Assembly: GCA_902494935.1 (NCBI GenBank)
Contig: CABUVH010000010.1
Span: 1-22,163, forward strand
Origin: an uncultured Collinsella sp.
Lineage (GTDB): Bacteria > Actinomycetota > Coriobacteriia > Coriobacteriales > Coriobacteriaceae
Length of the DNA stretch: 22,163 bases
Direction of reading: 5' to 3'
Part shown: positions 7,527 to 14,873 of the stretch, in pieces
Layout: each line of letters opens with the position of its first letter
Position numbering within the stretch: position 1 is the first letter of the stretch
Translations under genes and position numbers: made by a program
The notes under the pieces: generated by a model
Told to the model about the DNA's origin: nothing
The model's input: the letters and a program-made list of their open reading frames with translations, nothing else
The model's database searches: none

Positions 7527-8858
7527 CTACAGAGCCTCGAGCGCGTTGGCGATGCGCTTCATGGCAGCATCGGCGGATGCTTGGTCGGGGGCTTCGGCCA
7601 AAACGCGAATCACCGACTCGGTTCCGCTCTTGCGCACGAGCACGCGGCCCTCGCCTGCCAGCGCAGCCTCGGCCTCGGCGATGGCGTTCTGCACGCCCAT
7701 GTTCTCGAGCGCGGCGTCCTTGTCCGCCACGTGCACGGCCACCTGCGCCTGCGGCAGCAGCTTGCACGGAGCCGTGAGCTGCGAGAGCGTCTCGCGCTCG
7801 GCACGAATCACTTCCATCACGCGCAGCGAGGTCATAATGCCGTCGCCTGTACGCTCGATATCGCCAAAGATCGTATGGCCCGTCTGCTCGCCACCCAGGC
7901 TGTAGCCGCCCTCTCGCATCTTGGCATACACGTGACGGTCGCCCACGCCGCTGGTCACGGCGCTCAGACCGGCAAGCTCCAGCGACTTGACCAGGCCAAA
8001 GTTGCTGGCAATCGTCGGCACCACGGTACCGCCCGAGAGTCGCCCGTGCTTGTTCAGATACACGCCGCACACGTACAGGATCTGGTCGCCGTCTACCACG
8101 CGACCGCGCTCATTCACGGCCAGGCAGCGGTCGGCATCGCCGTCGTAGGCAAAGCCCACGTCCAGGCCCTGCTCCACCACATGGCGCTGCAGACGCTCCA
8201 TATGCGTGGAGCCGCAGTCGACGTTGATGTTAAAACCATCGGGCGCGGCGTTGATCACGCGCACGTCGGCGCCCAGCGCGTCAAACACCGGCTTGGCCAC
8301 CGAGGACGCCGAGCCGTTGGCGCAGTCGATGCCGATCTTGACGCCCTGCAGCGAAAAGTTCGCGCTGGCGATGAGCGAAGCAATGTAGCGGTTGCGGCCC
8401 TGCATGTAGTCCACCGTGGCGCCGATGTGGTTGCCCGTGGCCAGCGGCACCTCGCTCTTGCCATCGATGTAGTCCTCGATAAGCTCCAGTACGTCCTCGT
8501 CCATCTTAAAACCGTCGCTGTTGACGAGCTTAATGCCGTTATCGCAAAACGGGTTGTGGCTCGCGCTGATCATGATGCCGCAATCGAAGCAGCCCTCCAC
8601 GGTCTGATGCGCCACGCCCGGCGTCGGGATCACGTGCAGCATATAGGCGTCCGCACCGCTCGCGACCAGACCGCTCACCAGCGCCGCCTCGAACATATAA
8701 CTCGAGCGACGTGTGTCCTTGCCCACGATAACGCGCGCCTTAGCACTGCGGTTGGCGCCGTAATACCAGCCCACAAAACGGCCAATCTTATAAGCGTGCT
8801 CTACCGTCAGCCCAACGTTGGCCTCGCCGCGAAAGCCGTCGGTGCCAAAGTACTTCAT
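7527..8858 (-). CDS. glmM: Phosphoglucosamine mutase
   Basis: This 443-aa enzyme interconverts glucosamine-6-phosphate and glucosamine-1-phosphate, supplying UDP-GlcNAc for peptidoglycan. All four alpha-D-phosphohexomutase signatures are present: the phosphoserine loop ISASHNP with catalytic Ser100, the Mg-binding DGDADR at 239-244, the sugar-specificity loop GGEQTGH at 322-328, and the phosphate-binding RKSGTES at 409-415. The N-terminus MKYFGTDGFRGEAN and the length are typical for GlmM. The start lies 3 bp after the stop of the DUF4012 gene, and AGGATAAG within the end of that gene serves as ribosome binding site, so the two are very likely co-transcribed and coupled. Confidence 0.95.
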   Translation of the reverse strand: MKYFGTDGFRGEANVGLTVEHAYKIGRFVGWYYGANRSAKARVIVGKDTRRSSYMFEAALVSGLVASGADAYMLHVIPTPGVAHQTVEGCFDCGIMISASHNPFCDNGIKLVNSDGFKMDEDVLELIEDYIDGKSEVPLATGNHIGATVDYMQGRNRYIASLIASANFSLQGVKIGIDCANGSASSVAKPVFDALGADVRVINAAPDGFNINVDCGSTHMERLQRHVVEQGLDVGFAYDGDADRCLAVNERGRVVDGDQILYVCGVYLNKHGRLSGGTVVPTIASNFGLVKSLELAGLSAVTSGVGDRHVYAKMREGGYSLGGEQTGHTIFGDIERTGDGIMTSLRVMEVIRAERETLSQLTAPCKLLPQAQVAVHVADKDAALENMGVQNAIAEAEAALAGEGRVLVRKSGTESVIRVLAEAPDQASADAAMKRIANALEAL

Positions 8859-8861
8859 ATC

Positions 8862-11192
8862 TTACTTATCCTGTTCGAACGTTTGAGCGGTTGGCGTGGT
8901 ACGAACCTGGAGCTCCTTGTGCCCAGAGTCCTTAGAAGTCGTAACCGTGTACTCGACCTTTATATCTTGCCCCAGAAGCATGTGGACACCGCCCCATGCA
9001 ACCTTCAGGCCATCATGCGTCGCTTCATTCATCTCGATTGAACCGGAGCCAGAAGTCTTAATGTCCGAAATGCTGCCTCCCGCGGGAGCATAGAGGTAGA
9101 GCCTCAGAACCTCGTCGTCGATATCCTGGCTTATGCCGTTATGACCCTGGAAATAGCCCGGCATCTCGGCCTTCTCCTGAGAGGTCATGGTGTTCTTAAG
9201 CGTGGTGGTCACGTGATACGTCGTCGAACCGTCGGCATTTTCAACAGCAGAATCGATGCTGGTTCGCTTATCGAGGAACCAATCCATCTTGGAGTAGCTG
9301 TAGTTGTTGACGTAGACGCCCAGAATCGGAGCCTCCGAAGGATCGTTTTGGAGAGCGCCGGAGATACCAAGGGCCTTTGCGGCCTTTTCCTCGTCATCGT
9401 TTCTCGAATACATCAGGATACGGCCCTCGGAAGCACCCTTTTCGATAGCAGCGGCAATCTTGGTGACATCGCTGGAGCCCAGTTGGTCCACGATCTTGTT
9501 GAAAGCCGAGCCGGCGACCGCCGCAAAGATGGCGTCCTGCTCCTCTACCGGGTAATTCCAATAAATATCGTGCAGCAGCACCTTTGCAGCGTTGCTTCCG
9601 TCGACGACGGTACCGTCAGGAAGCTGCGTGCCGCCTACAATGCCGAGCATATACTGCAGAAATACCGGATCGACTGCAAATACGCCGTCGATGTCATCTC
9701 CGACAATGGCCTTTTGCATATCGCTGGCAAGCTGAGCCGCGCGCGGAAAATCGGGCGTCATCGTAACGTCGCCCATCGTGTATCCGAGCGTGTTGAATCC
9801 CGTCAGGCCCCATCCGGTCGTGAACAGGTTTGCCTCTTCGTCGGTAATGGGAAGCGGGCTCAAAGGCTCTTTCATCATGTCGACCTTGACAAAATCGCCG
9901 AGCTCGAGCTTGCCATCGGTTACCGACATCACGCCACGAGAACCGGGGAAACCACCGCAGGCGCGAATCTCGACGTTGCTCATCGCGAGCACAAGATAGT
10001 GACGCGTCTGGCCGTTGGCGCCGAGCATCTGGGGTAGGACGGGGGCGACCTGCTCTGCCGCGTCGACCGCACCGTCCAAGGTGGCAAAACCGTCCTTGGC
10101 CTTATCGACCAGCTCGGTCACCTGGGCGATATGCGTATCGCCGATGCCCTGGACCTTTTTATTGGCGCTCTTGAACACCTTGGAGCTATCGGAGAGCGAA
10201 TCGGCGACCGCCTGCAGCGCAGACACGTTGATCGTCCCGTCCTGGAACAGCTTGCCGGGCGTCGCCTGCGAAAGGTTATCGGCCATGGTGACCAGCGCGT
10301 TGCTCGAAACGTCGGACAGGGCGTCGATCATGGTGCGGGCCGCGGAGATATCGCTGCCGTACACCGGGACAAACGAAGCCATCGTCCACAGCGGGCTCGA
10401 GGTCTCCGATTTCATGCTAGTGCAGAGCTCGTCGATCTTCTTCGCATCATCGGGCAGCGTCGAAAAATCGCCCGACGTGACCCTGTCCTTAAGGCTGCCG
10501 ACGATCTCGACGGCTTCCTTTGCTTCACCCTTTACGGTCTTAGCCGAGTTAAGCAGCATAAAGCCACTTGCGCCAAGCGCAACGAGAAGCACCACGACTA
10601 CGGCGGCGACAATGGCGCCAGTGTGGCGCTTCTTGCGCTCGCCCTTGCGATGGCGATGACGAACCAGGCCGTCCGAGGTCGAGCTCGACGAGGCGTCGTT
10701 GCCATAGTTCAGGCCAAAATCGTAATAATCTTCCTTGGAACCGGAGCCCTTAAACTCGGCACCGTTATCTTCCAAACGGGCGAACGTGCCGGTCTCGGAG
10801 GCACCCGTATAGATCGTACCAAGGTTGCCCGTAAGCCCCGCGCCACCGGCAGAGGGAGTATTGTTGGCGGCATTGCCGGCATTAATGTTGCCGGCGGTAT
10901 TCGCGGCGTTGGCAGCGCCTACGTTGTTCGCAGGTGTCGAAGGAGCCCCACTCGGCTGCGACGTGGGAGTCGCACCGCCCGCAAAGACATTCCCTCTTGC
11001 GCGACCGGTCTTTTTAGCCTTCTGAGACTGCTCGTACAGAGCGGTAAACATCGCCGTCTCGCCCGGAGACGTGCGCTTACCGGCGCTGTTCTGACCAGCT
11101 CCGCTCGGCATGTCAGCTTTTCCGGCCCCGTTCGAACGCGGCGGAACTGCAGGACGGCCGCTGTCGCTGCCCTTAAAGTGATTACCAGCCAT
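8862..11192 (-). CDS. DUF4012 domain-containing membrane-anchored protein
   Basis: This 776-aa protein has, in order: a cytoplasmic N-terminal region of about 175 residues with an Asn/Ala/Gly-rich low-complexity part, a basic stretch (RHRHRKGERKKRH, about 178-190), one transmembrane helix at about 192-214 and a long extracytoplasmic part. The extracytoplasmic part carries the DUF4012 signature around 391-424 (RHYLVLAMSNVEIRACGGF and then PGSRGV). The function of DUF4012 is not established; family members are often found near cell-envelope or polysaccharide genes, and here glmM follows 3 bp later. An ATG nine codons upstream (11219) is possible, but GAGGA about 7 nt before the ATG at 11192 supports the start given. 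The upstream gap of 149 bp to the transporter gene holds no clear terminator. Confidence 0.88.
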   Translation of the reverse strand: MAGNHFKGSDSGRPAVPPRSNGAGKADMPSGAGQNSAGKRTSPGETAMFTALYEQSQKAKKTGRARGNVFAGGATPTSQPSGAPSTPANNVGAANAANTAGNINAGNAANNTPSAGGAGLTGNLGTIYTGASETGTFARLEDNGAEFKGSGSKEDYYDFGLNYGNDASSSSTSDGLVRHRHRKGERKKRHTGAIVAAVVVVLLVALGASGFMLLNSAKTVKGEAKEAVEIVGSLKDRVTSGDFSTLPDDAKKIDELCTSMKSETSSPLWTMASFVPVYGSDISAARTMIDALSDVSSNALVTMADNLSQATPGKLFQDGTINVSALQAVADSLSDSSKVFKSANKKVQGIGDTHIAQVTELVDKAKDGFATLDGAVDAAEQVAPVLPQMLGANGQTRHYLVLAMSNVEIRACGGFPGSRGVMSVTDGKLELGDFVKVDMMKEPLSPLPITDEEANLFTTGWGLTGFNTLGYTMGDVTMTPDFPRAAQLASDMQKAIVGDDIDGVFAVDPVFLQYMLGIVGGTQLPDGTVVDGSNAAKVLLHDIYWNYPVEEQDAIFAAVAGSAFNKIVDQLGSSDVTKIAAAIEKGASEGRILMYSRNDDEEKAAKALGISGALQNDPSEAPILGVYVNNYSYSKMDWFLDKRTSIDSAVENADGSTTYHVTTTLKNTMTSQEKAEMPGYFQGHNGISQDIDDEVLRLYLYAPAGGSISDIKTSGSGSIEMNEATHDGLKVAWGGVHMLLGQDIKVEYTVTTSKDSGHKELQVRTTPTAQTFEQDK

Positions 11193-11341
11193 AAAGAAAT
11201 CCTCGCAATTGAGTCGCAATAGAAAAGTCCATAACGCTATTAGTTTATGGCATATTGAGCATCGACAGCTAAATTCCAGACACGGATATCAATTGGCGAA
11301 AATGTGGCACAACACCTTATCTGTCTTGGCGGCGGCGCCAG

Positions 11342-12364
11342 CTACACCGTAAGGAACATCATCACGATGATCATGGCGAAGCCGATAAGGTCGGTCGGCA
11401 AAAACACCGTGCCCAGCATAACAGCGCTGGTGATGGTCGCCGAGACCGGCTCCACGGTTCCGATAAGGCTTGCACGCACCGAACCGATGTCCTTAACGCC
11501 CTGCATATAGAGCATGTAGGCGAAAAACGAACCGATGACCACGAACACCGCGAGAGCCTCGATACCGACAGCGTCAAGTGCCGGCATATGCGCCCAGGGC
11601 TGAACCACGGCGCACGAAACGATGCCTGCCGTGAGCATGGCCGAACCCGTGACGATGGGGCTGCCGTATTCGGGCAGAATCTTAGCGGGAATCACTGCCA
11701 TGCAGGTGGCGCTGACCGCACACATGAGGCCCGCGATCAAGCCGAGCGGCGAGATGTTCAGGCTGGTGGGATCACCTCCGGTAGCGATTAAAAAGGTGCC
11801 GCCCAGGGCCAAGCCGATGCCGACCGCCTCGCGCACGCGCGGCATGCGGCGATCGGTCACGCAGGCGTAGCCCATGATGATAACGAGTTGCAGGCACTGG
11901 AGCACCGTCGCGGTTCCGGCGTTCGTCAGGCGCACGGCCGAAAGATAGCAAAACTGGTTGAACAGCAGGCCAAAGGCGGTAAAGAGCAGCAGCTGCTTGC
12001 GATCGGCGGGTGTGGTCCAGAGCTTAATCAGGCGCTCGCGGTCGCGCGTAACAACCACGGCCATAAAGAGTAGACCGGCGAGAATCTGACGCACGCTCAT
12101 AAGCCACAAGGTGTCGACGTGGTAGATATCGAACAGAAAGCTCGCGCTGGTGCCCGAGAAGCCCCAAAACGAACCGCCCACCAGCGTAGCCAAGACGCCC
12201 GTGATCATCTTGCGCGACGACGCATCGTTAAGGCGCTCGCGCCAGGCGCGACGGGTGTTGCGGCTGAGCTCGTCGGTGCCCTCGGGCACATCAATGTTCG
12301 ATATATCGGTCATCGGCACCGAAGCCCCTGTGCCTTCGACCTGCTCGACACACTCTTTGCTCAT
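11342..12364 (-). CDS. EamA/DMT-family transporter
   Basis: This 340-aa polytopic membrane protein belongs to the drug/metabolite transporter superfamily. After a polar N-terminal tail of about 50 residues, ten hydrophobic segments are visible, arranged as two EamA repeats (the first begins ITGVLATLVGGSFWGFSGTS; the second covers the ISPLGLIAGLMCAVSATCMA region). The C-terminal GTVEPVSA is a frequent EamA motif. Substrate is unknown; relatives export or import amino acids, nucleosides or sugars. The frame is open to 12502, but GGGGGAG 5 nt before the ATG at 12364 decides the start, giving MSKECVEQVEGTG. It is on the same strand as the DUF4012 gene but 149 bp apart, so it may be separately transcribed. 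Confidence 0.9.
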   Translation of the reverse strand: MSKECVEQVEGTGASVPMTDISNIDVPEGTDELSRNTRRAWRERLNDASSRKMITGVLATLVGGSFWGFSGTSASFLFDIYHVDTLWLMSVRQILAGLLFMAVVVTRDRERLIKLWTTPADRKQLLLFTAFGLLFNQFCYLSAVRLTNAGTATVLQCLQLVIIMGYACVTDRRMPRVREAVGIGLALGGTFLIATGGDPTSLNISPLGLIAGLMCAVSATCMAVIPAKILPEYGSPIVTGSAMLTAGIVSCAVVQPWAHMPALDAVGIEALAVFVVIGSFFAYMLYMQGVKDIGSVRASLIGTVEPVSATITSAVMLGTVFLPTDLIGFAMIIVMMFLTV

Positions 12365-12595
12365 TCCACTCCCCCGAAACAGCTTGGAAACAATTCGGCT
12401 TACCTTACCACGGCGAAGGCACCAGCTGGAGGCTTGTCCGCTTATCGGTAGGACAATTCCGCAGGCGTCTTTCCATAGCTCGATACCGCAATGGCCTTGC
12501 ATTATGCGACAGCCAAATCGCGGCAGCAGGCACTTTTGAGATGGCTATGACAAAGCCCCCGAATTCCACAATGTAAGCGATTTTTAAAAATGTTC

Positions 12596-12624
12596 TTGCC
12601 ACCGAGTTCAGGCTCCGTTATATT
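12596..12624 (+). promoter_or_regulatory. Promoter of the tRNA-Val gene
   Basis: A -35 TTGCCA (12596-12601), a 17-nt spacer and a -10 TATATT (12619-12624) lie about 30 bp before the mature tRNA 5' end. The DNA just upstream is AT-rich (TTTTTAAAAATG), as often seen at strong stable-RNA promoters. Confidence 0.65.
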
Positions 12625-12653
12625 ATCCCTTGCGCACTTGCGCACCCTTGATC

Positions 12654-12728
12654 GGGCGTTTAGCTCAGGGGGAGAGCGCTTCCCTGACACGGAAGAGGTC
12701 AGAAGTTCAAATCTTCTAACGCCCACCA
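12654..12728 (+). tRNA. tRNA-Val (anticodon GAC), CCA encoded
   Basis: A full cloverleaf folds. The acceptor stem is GGGCGTT/AACGCCC, the D arm GCTC/GAGC, the anticodon stem CTTCC/GGAAG with loop CTGACAC (anticodon GAC, reading GUC/GUU Val codons), and the T arm AGAAG-TTCAAAT-CTTCT. The 3' ACCA is encoded (discriminator A plus CCA). No integrase or tRNA-end duplication is seen nearby, so there is no sign of use as an integration site. Confidence 0.97.
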
Positions 12729-12736
12729 AATGTTCG

Positions 12737-12773
12737 CAGCTCAGAGGCTATGTCCTCTGGGCTGTTTTGTTTT
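12737..12773 (+). terminator. Rho-independent terminator of the tRNA-Val gene
   Basis: CAGCTCAGAGG pairs with CCTCTGGGCTG (one G/T pair) around a 6-nt loop and is followed by TTTTGTTTT. It starts 8 nt after the CCA end. Confidence 0.9.
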
Positions 12774-12970
12774 ATGTCGCCAAATCAGCTGGCAGCTCCA
12801 ACCGCCCAAGCAACCACCCTGCCCATACACAAAACCGCGTCAATAGCCACCGAGGCCGAGGCCAACGCGTCTCGAACCCATCCGAGCCGTAACTCCTCAG
12901 CAAAACGCCGCGATGTCTGCGCCCTGCGGTATCCTTGAGCCACTTGCACCTGCAGCACCAAGGAGCCGCC

Positions 12971-13657
12971 ATGCGCACCGAGCTCGATGTCCCCTTTTCG
13001 CACAAAGAAGAAGCCAAGGCGCTGGGCGCCAAATGGGACCGGACCAAGAAGATCTGGTATGTACCCAGCGGCGTCAACCCCGAGCCCTTTGCCGAATGGC
13101 TGCCCGGTGTTGACCGATCCGACCCCTCAGCGCCGTATATATATCTAGTACTGGGCAAGCGCGAATGCTGGAAGTGTCACAAAGAGACCTCGGTCGCGGC
13201 CTTCGGCATTCCCTATCGAACCGATAACGACGAGAGCATCGCCATCGCGCACGCACCCAACGAAGCCGGGCACATTGCCATCGACACGGCCAACGCCAAC
13301 GCGCTCGCCATCGTGCCCGCTCTTGGCTGTGTGCCGGGCGAGATCCGCGACTACCTTCATAAGCGCTGCGGCTACAAGCCCGTAGGCGCGCGAACCTCCA
13401 AAGCCCCGTCGCTCGGCAACACGTGCACCAGTTGCGACGCGCTGCAAGGCAGCCGCTATCTGTTCGAGGAGCCCTCGTCCCCGTTTGCCCTCACTGCCAT
13501 CAACAAGCTGCCGGCACTGGAGTTTGTGCGCGTCGAAGTTGCCGGCGTCTTTGGCGTCCCGGCCACGCGCACCGACTTTGACCAGGCGCTCTTTACCTGG
13601 GTACGCGACCATCACGCCGAGTTCCACAAGAGCCTGCTCGAGGGGATTTACCTGTAG
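12971..13657 (+). CDS. DUF5710 domain-containing protein with two CxxC pairs
   Basis: This is a 228-aa protein of unknown function. Residues 1 to about 45 match the small DUF5710 pattern: VPFSHKEEAKALGAKWD followed by KKIWYVPSG. That domain occurs alone or appended to mobile-element, primase-like and nuclease proteins. The remainder has two cysteine pairs, ECWKC (Cys66/69) and TCTSC (Cys152/155), that could bind one zinc ion as a split ribbon. AAGGAG 7 nt before the ATG at 12971 decides the start over an in-frame ATG 12 codons upstream. It has no operon partner: it stands between the tRNA terminator and a repeat-bearing gap. The DUF5710 call is by pattern; the zinc site is inferred. Confidence 0.82.
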   Translation: MRTELDVPFSHKEEAKALGAKWDRTKKIWYVPSGVNPEPFAEWLPGVDRSDPSAPYIYLVLGKRECWKCHKETSVAAFGIPYRTDNDESIAIAHAPNEAGHIAIDTANANALAIVPALGCVPGEIRDYLHKRCGYKPVGARTSKAPSLGNTCTSCDALQGSRYLFEEPSSPFALTAINKLPALEFVRVEVAGVFGVPATRTDFDQALFTWVRDHHAEFHKSLLEGIYL

Positions 13658-13663
13658 GGCAAA

Positions 13664-13701
13664 ACTCGAAAATCGAGTCCGAACTTCCTCGAAAATCGAG
13701 T
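13664..13701. repeat. Two tandem short palindromes ACTCGA-AAA-TCGAGT
   Basis: The unit CTCGAAAATCGAGT occurs at 13665-13678 and again at 13688-13701, 23 bp apart. Each is an inverted repeat with a 3-nt AAA centre. They begin 7 nt after the stop of the DUF5710 gene. There is no T-tract, so they are poor terminators; a protein-binding site or a dispersed extragenic repeat is possible. Confidence 0.6.
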
Positions 13702-13784
13702 ATGCGCAGGTAGCTGAGCTGTTTGTGTAACGCAGAAAATGTCGAATCACCGGGTTTGCCCGACTAGATATTCAGTCTTCGAAG

Positions 13785-14066
13785 CTATGGCTCCGCATCA
13801 TCATAGGTAATAGCACATCCGCAAGTTGGGCATTGCTGAGGATAGACTGGAAGACGCAGGCCTATTCGAGCCCGCGGGTCGGCAGCGTGTTTGTCGCGGA
13901 CGTCGATGTAACTGATCTCTAGGCATGGAAGGCCTGCGCCGCAGCTTGGGCACGGCAGATGGATTTGGCTGCAGGTCGCCTCGACTAGCGGGAACAGGTT
14001 CCGGTCCATTAACGCTCGCGATAGATTTCCATACACGCCTCGCGCGATATCGCTTCGCCATCCCAT
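13785..14066 (-). CDS. Small zinc-ribbon-like hypothetical protein
   Basis: This 93-aa protein of unknown function has two Cys clusters, CPSCGAGLPC (Cys39, 42, 48) and CPTCGC (Cys79, 82, 84). They could together hold one zinc ion in a ribbon or rubredoxin-like knuckle fold. A strong ribosome binding site, AAGGAAGG, 6 nt before the ATG supports expression. It is convergent with the DUF5710 gene, and no operon partner is seen. The overlapping longer frame at 13801-14157 lacks a ribosome binding site and cysteine pattern, so this frame is preferred. Confidence 0.65.
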   Translation of the reverse strand: MGWRSDIARGVYGNLSRALMDRNLFPLVEATCSQIHLPCPSCGAGLPCLEISYIDVRDKHAADPRARIGLRLPVYPQQCPTCGCAITYDDAEP

Positions 14067-14258
14067 GGTCCTTCCTTTCCCGTTTTAGCTGTTGAGGAGA
14101 GGATGGCAGGATCGTGTAGTTCTCGCTGCGGCGCGGCACGATCCGATCAATCGACATGATTAGGCTGCAACGGACAGCACCTGCCTAATACGGAGCAACG
14201 ACTTCCACCCGACGTTGTGATTCCGAGAAATCGAACTTCCCGTCCCTTCCCCACTCGG

Positions 14259-14264
14259 TATACT
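14259..14264 (+). promoter_or_regulatory. Candidate -10 element for the 169-aa gene
   Basis: TATACT lies 58 bp before the ATG; no good -35 is visible. The same CGG/GGG-TATACT arrangement occurs before the M16C peptidase gene. Apart from this the 255-bp gap 14067-14321 shows nothing I can identify. Confidence 0.3.
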
Positions 14265-14321
14265 GGATGTAGCACGTGTAATTTCTGCCTGCATATGGCG
14301 GCTGTTTATTGGGAGACCCCT

Positions 14322-14831
14322 ATGGCTATCGCAAACCAACCCAAGGGAAGCGTTTCGTCCGGATCGATCAAGCCGGTGACGCGCAAGGCCGTTCGTTGTC
14401 AGCGCGAAGTCGCCTGGCTGGTCACGCAAGCGGCCGGTAAGCTCGTCGCCACCACCGACGACGTCAATGCACCCACGCCCAGCTTTGTACTGGCGGCGGC
14501 ATTGTCGTACACCCGCAAGCAGGAGCAGACCGCTCAGGACCGTGGCACCGCGATCGACTACGAGGCTGTCATGGACCCCGACCTTGCGAGTTTTTGCCAA
14601 GCTGCGGGGCTGCCTACAGCGCCCAACGCGCTTTCGGACGCGGGCTACATGTTCACGCTCTCGGGCGCGGACCTGATCCGTGACGTCTACACCTACTGCA
14701 GCGACCTCGGCGAGCGCTCGGGAGACGCGGCGCAGGTCAAGCCGGGCTACGCGATCAAGCTCGCTCTACGGCTGTTCTTGCTGGACGGAGCCTCAGCAGC
14801 CACCGCTTCCGACGACAAAACCTCGGCATAA
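14322..14831 (+). CDS. Hypothetical protein (169 aa)
   Basis: I do not recognise this protein. It starts MAIANQPKGSVSSG after GGGAGA 6 nt upstream, which decides the start over ATGs at 14217 and 14295 that lack a ribosome binding site. The sequence is soluble-looking, mixed alpha-helical, with a Ser/Gly-rich head, single cysteines at about 26, 92 and 126, and an Ala/Ser/Asp-rich tail. There is no signal peptide or membrane helix. Base composition and codon use match the high-GC neighbours, unlike the AIPR gene that converges on it. It ends 2 bp before a strong hairpin terminator. Confidence 0.7.
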   Translation: MAIANQPKGSVSSGSIKPVTRKAVRCQREVAWLVTQAAGKLVATTDDVNAPTPSFVLAAALSYTRKQEQTAQDRGTAIDYEAVMDPDLASFCQAAGLPTAPNALSDAGYMFTLSGADLIRDVYTYCSDLGERSGDAAQVKPGYAIKLALRLFLLDGASAATASDDKTSA

Positions 14832-14832
14832 C

Positions 14833-14870
14833 AAAAGCGTCGGGCCGGGGAATCACTCCCGGTCCGACGC
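14833..14870. terminator. Hairpin terminator, copy 1 of a duplicated 38-nt element
   Basis: A 14-bp stem (GCGTCGGGCCGGGG pairing with TCCCGGTCCGACGC) closes a 6-nt AATCAC loop. On the minus strand it is followed by TTTTGTT, so it terminates the AIPR gene whose stop is 4 bp away; it also follows the plus-strand 169-aa gene. A copy matching at 34 of 38 positions lies at 17141-17178. Confidence 0.85.
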
Positions 14871-14873
14871 CCA

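Noticed and set aside
12654..12728. tRNA-Val as attachment site of an integrated element
   Set aside because: No integrase is present and I saw no duplicated tRNA 3' end elsewhere in the window; the accessory genes downstream do not start at the tRNA.
13801..14157. 118-aa minus-strand frame overlapping the zinc-ribbon-like gene
   Set aside because: It lacks a ribosome binding site, is Arg/Pro/Ser-rich as expected of a shadow frame, and loses the cysteine pattern.
14160..14600. 146-aa minus-strand frame opposite the 169-aa gene
   Set aside because: No supporting start signal or motif; the plus-strand frame has a ribosome binding site and ends at a terminator.
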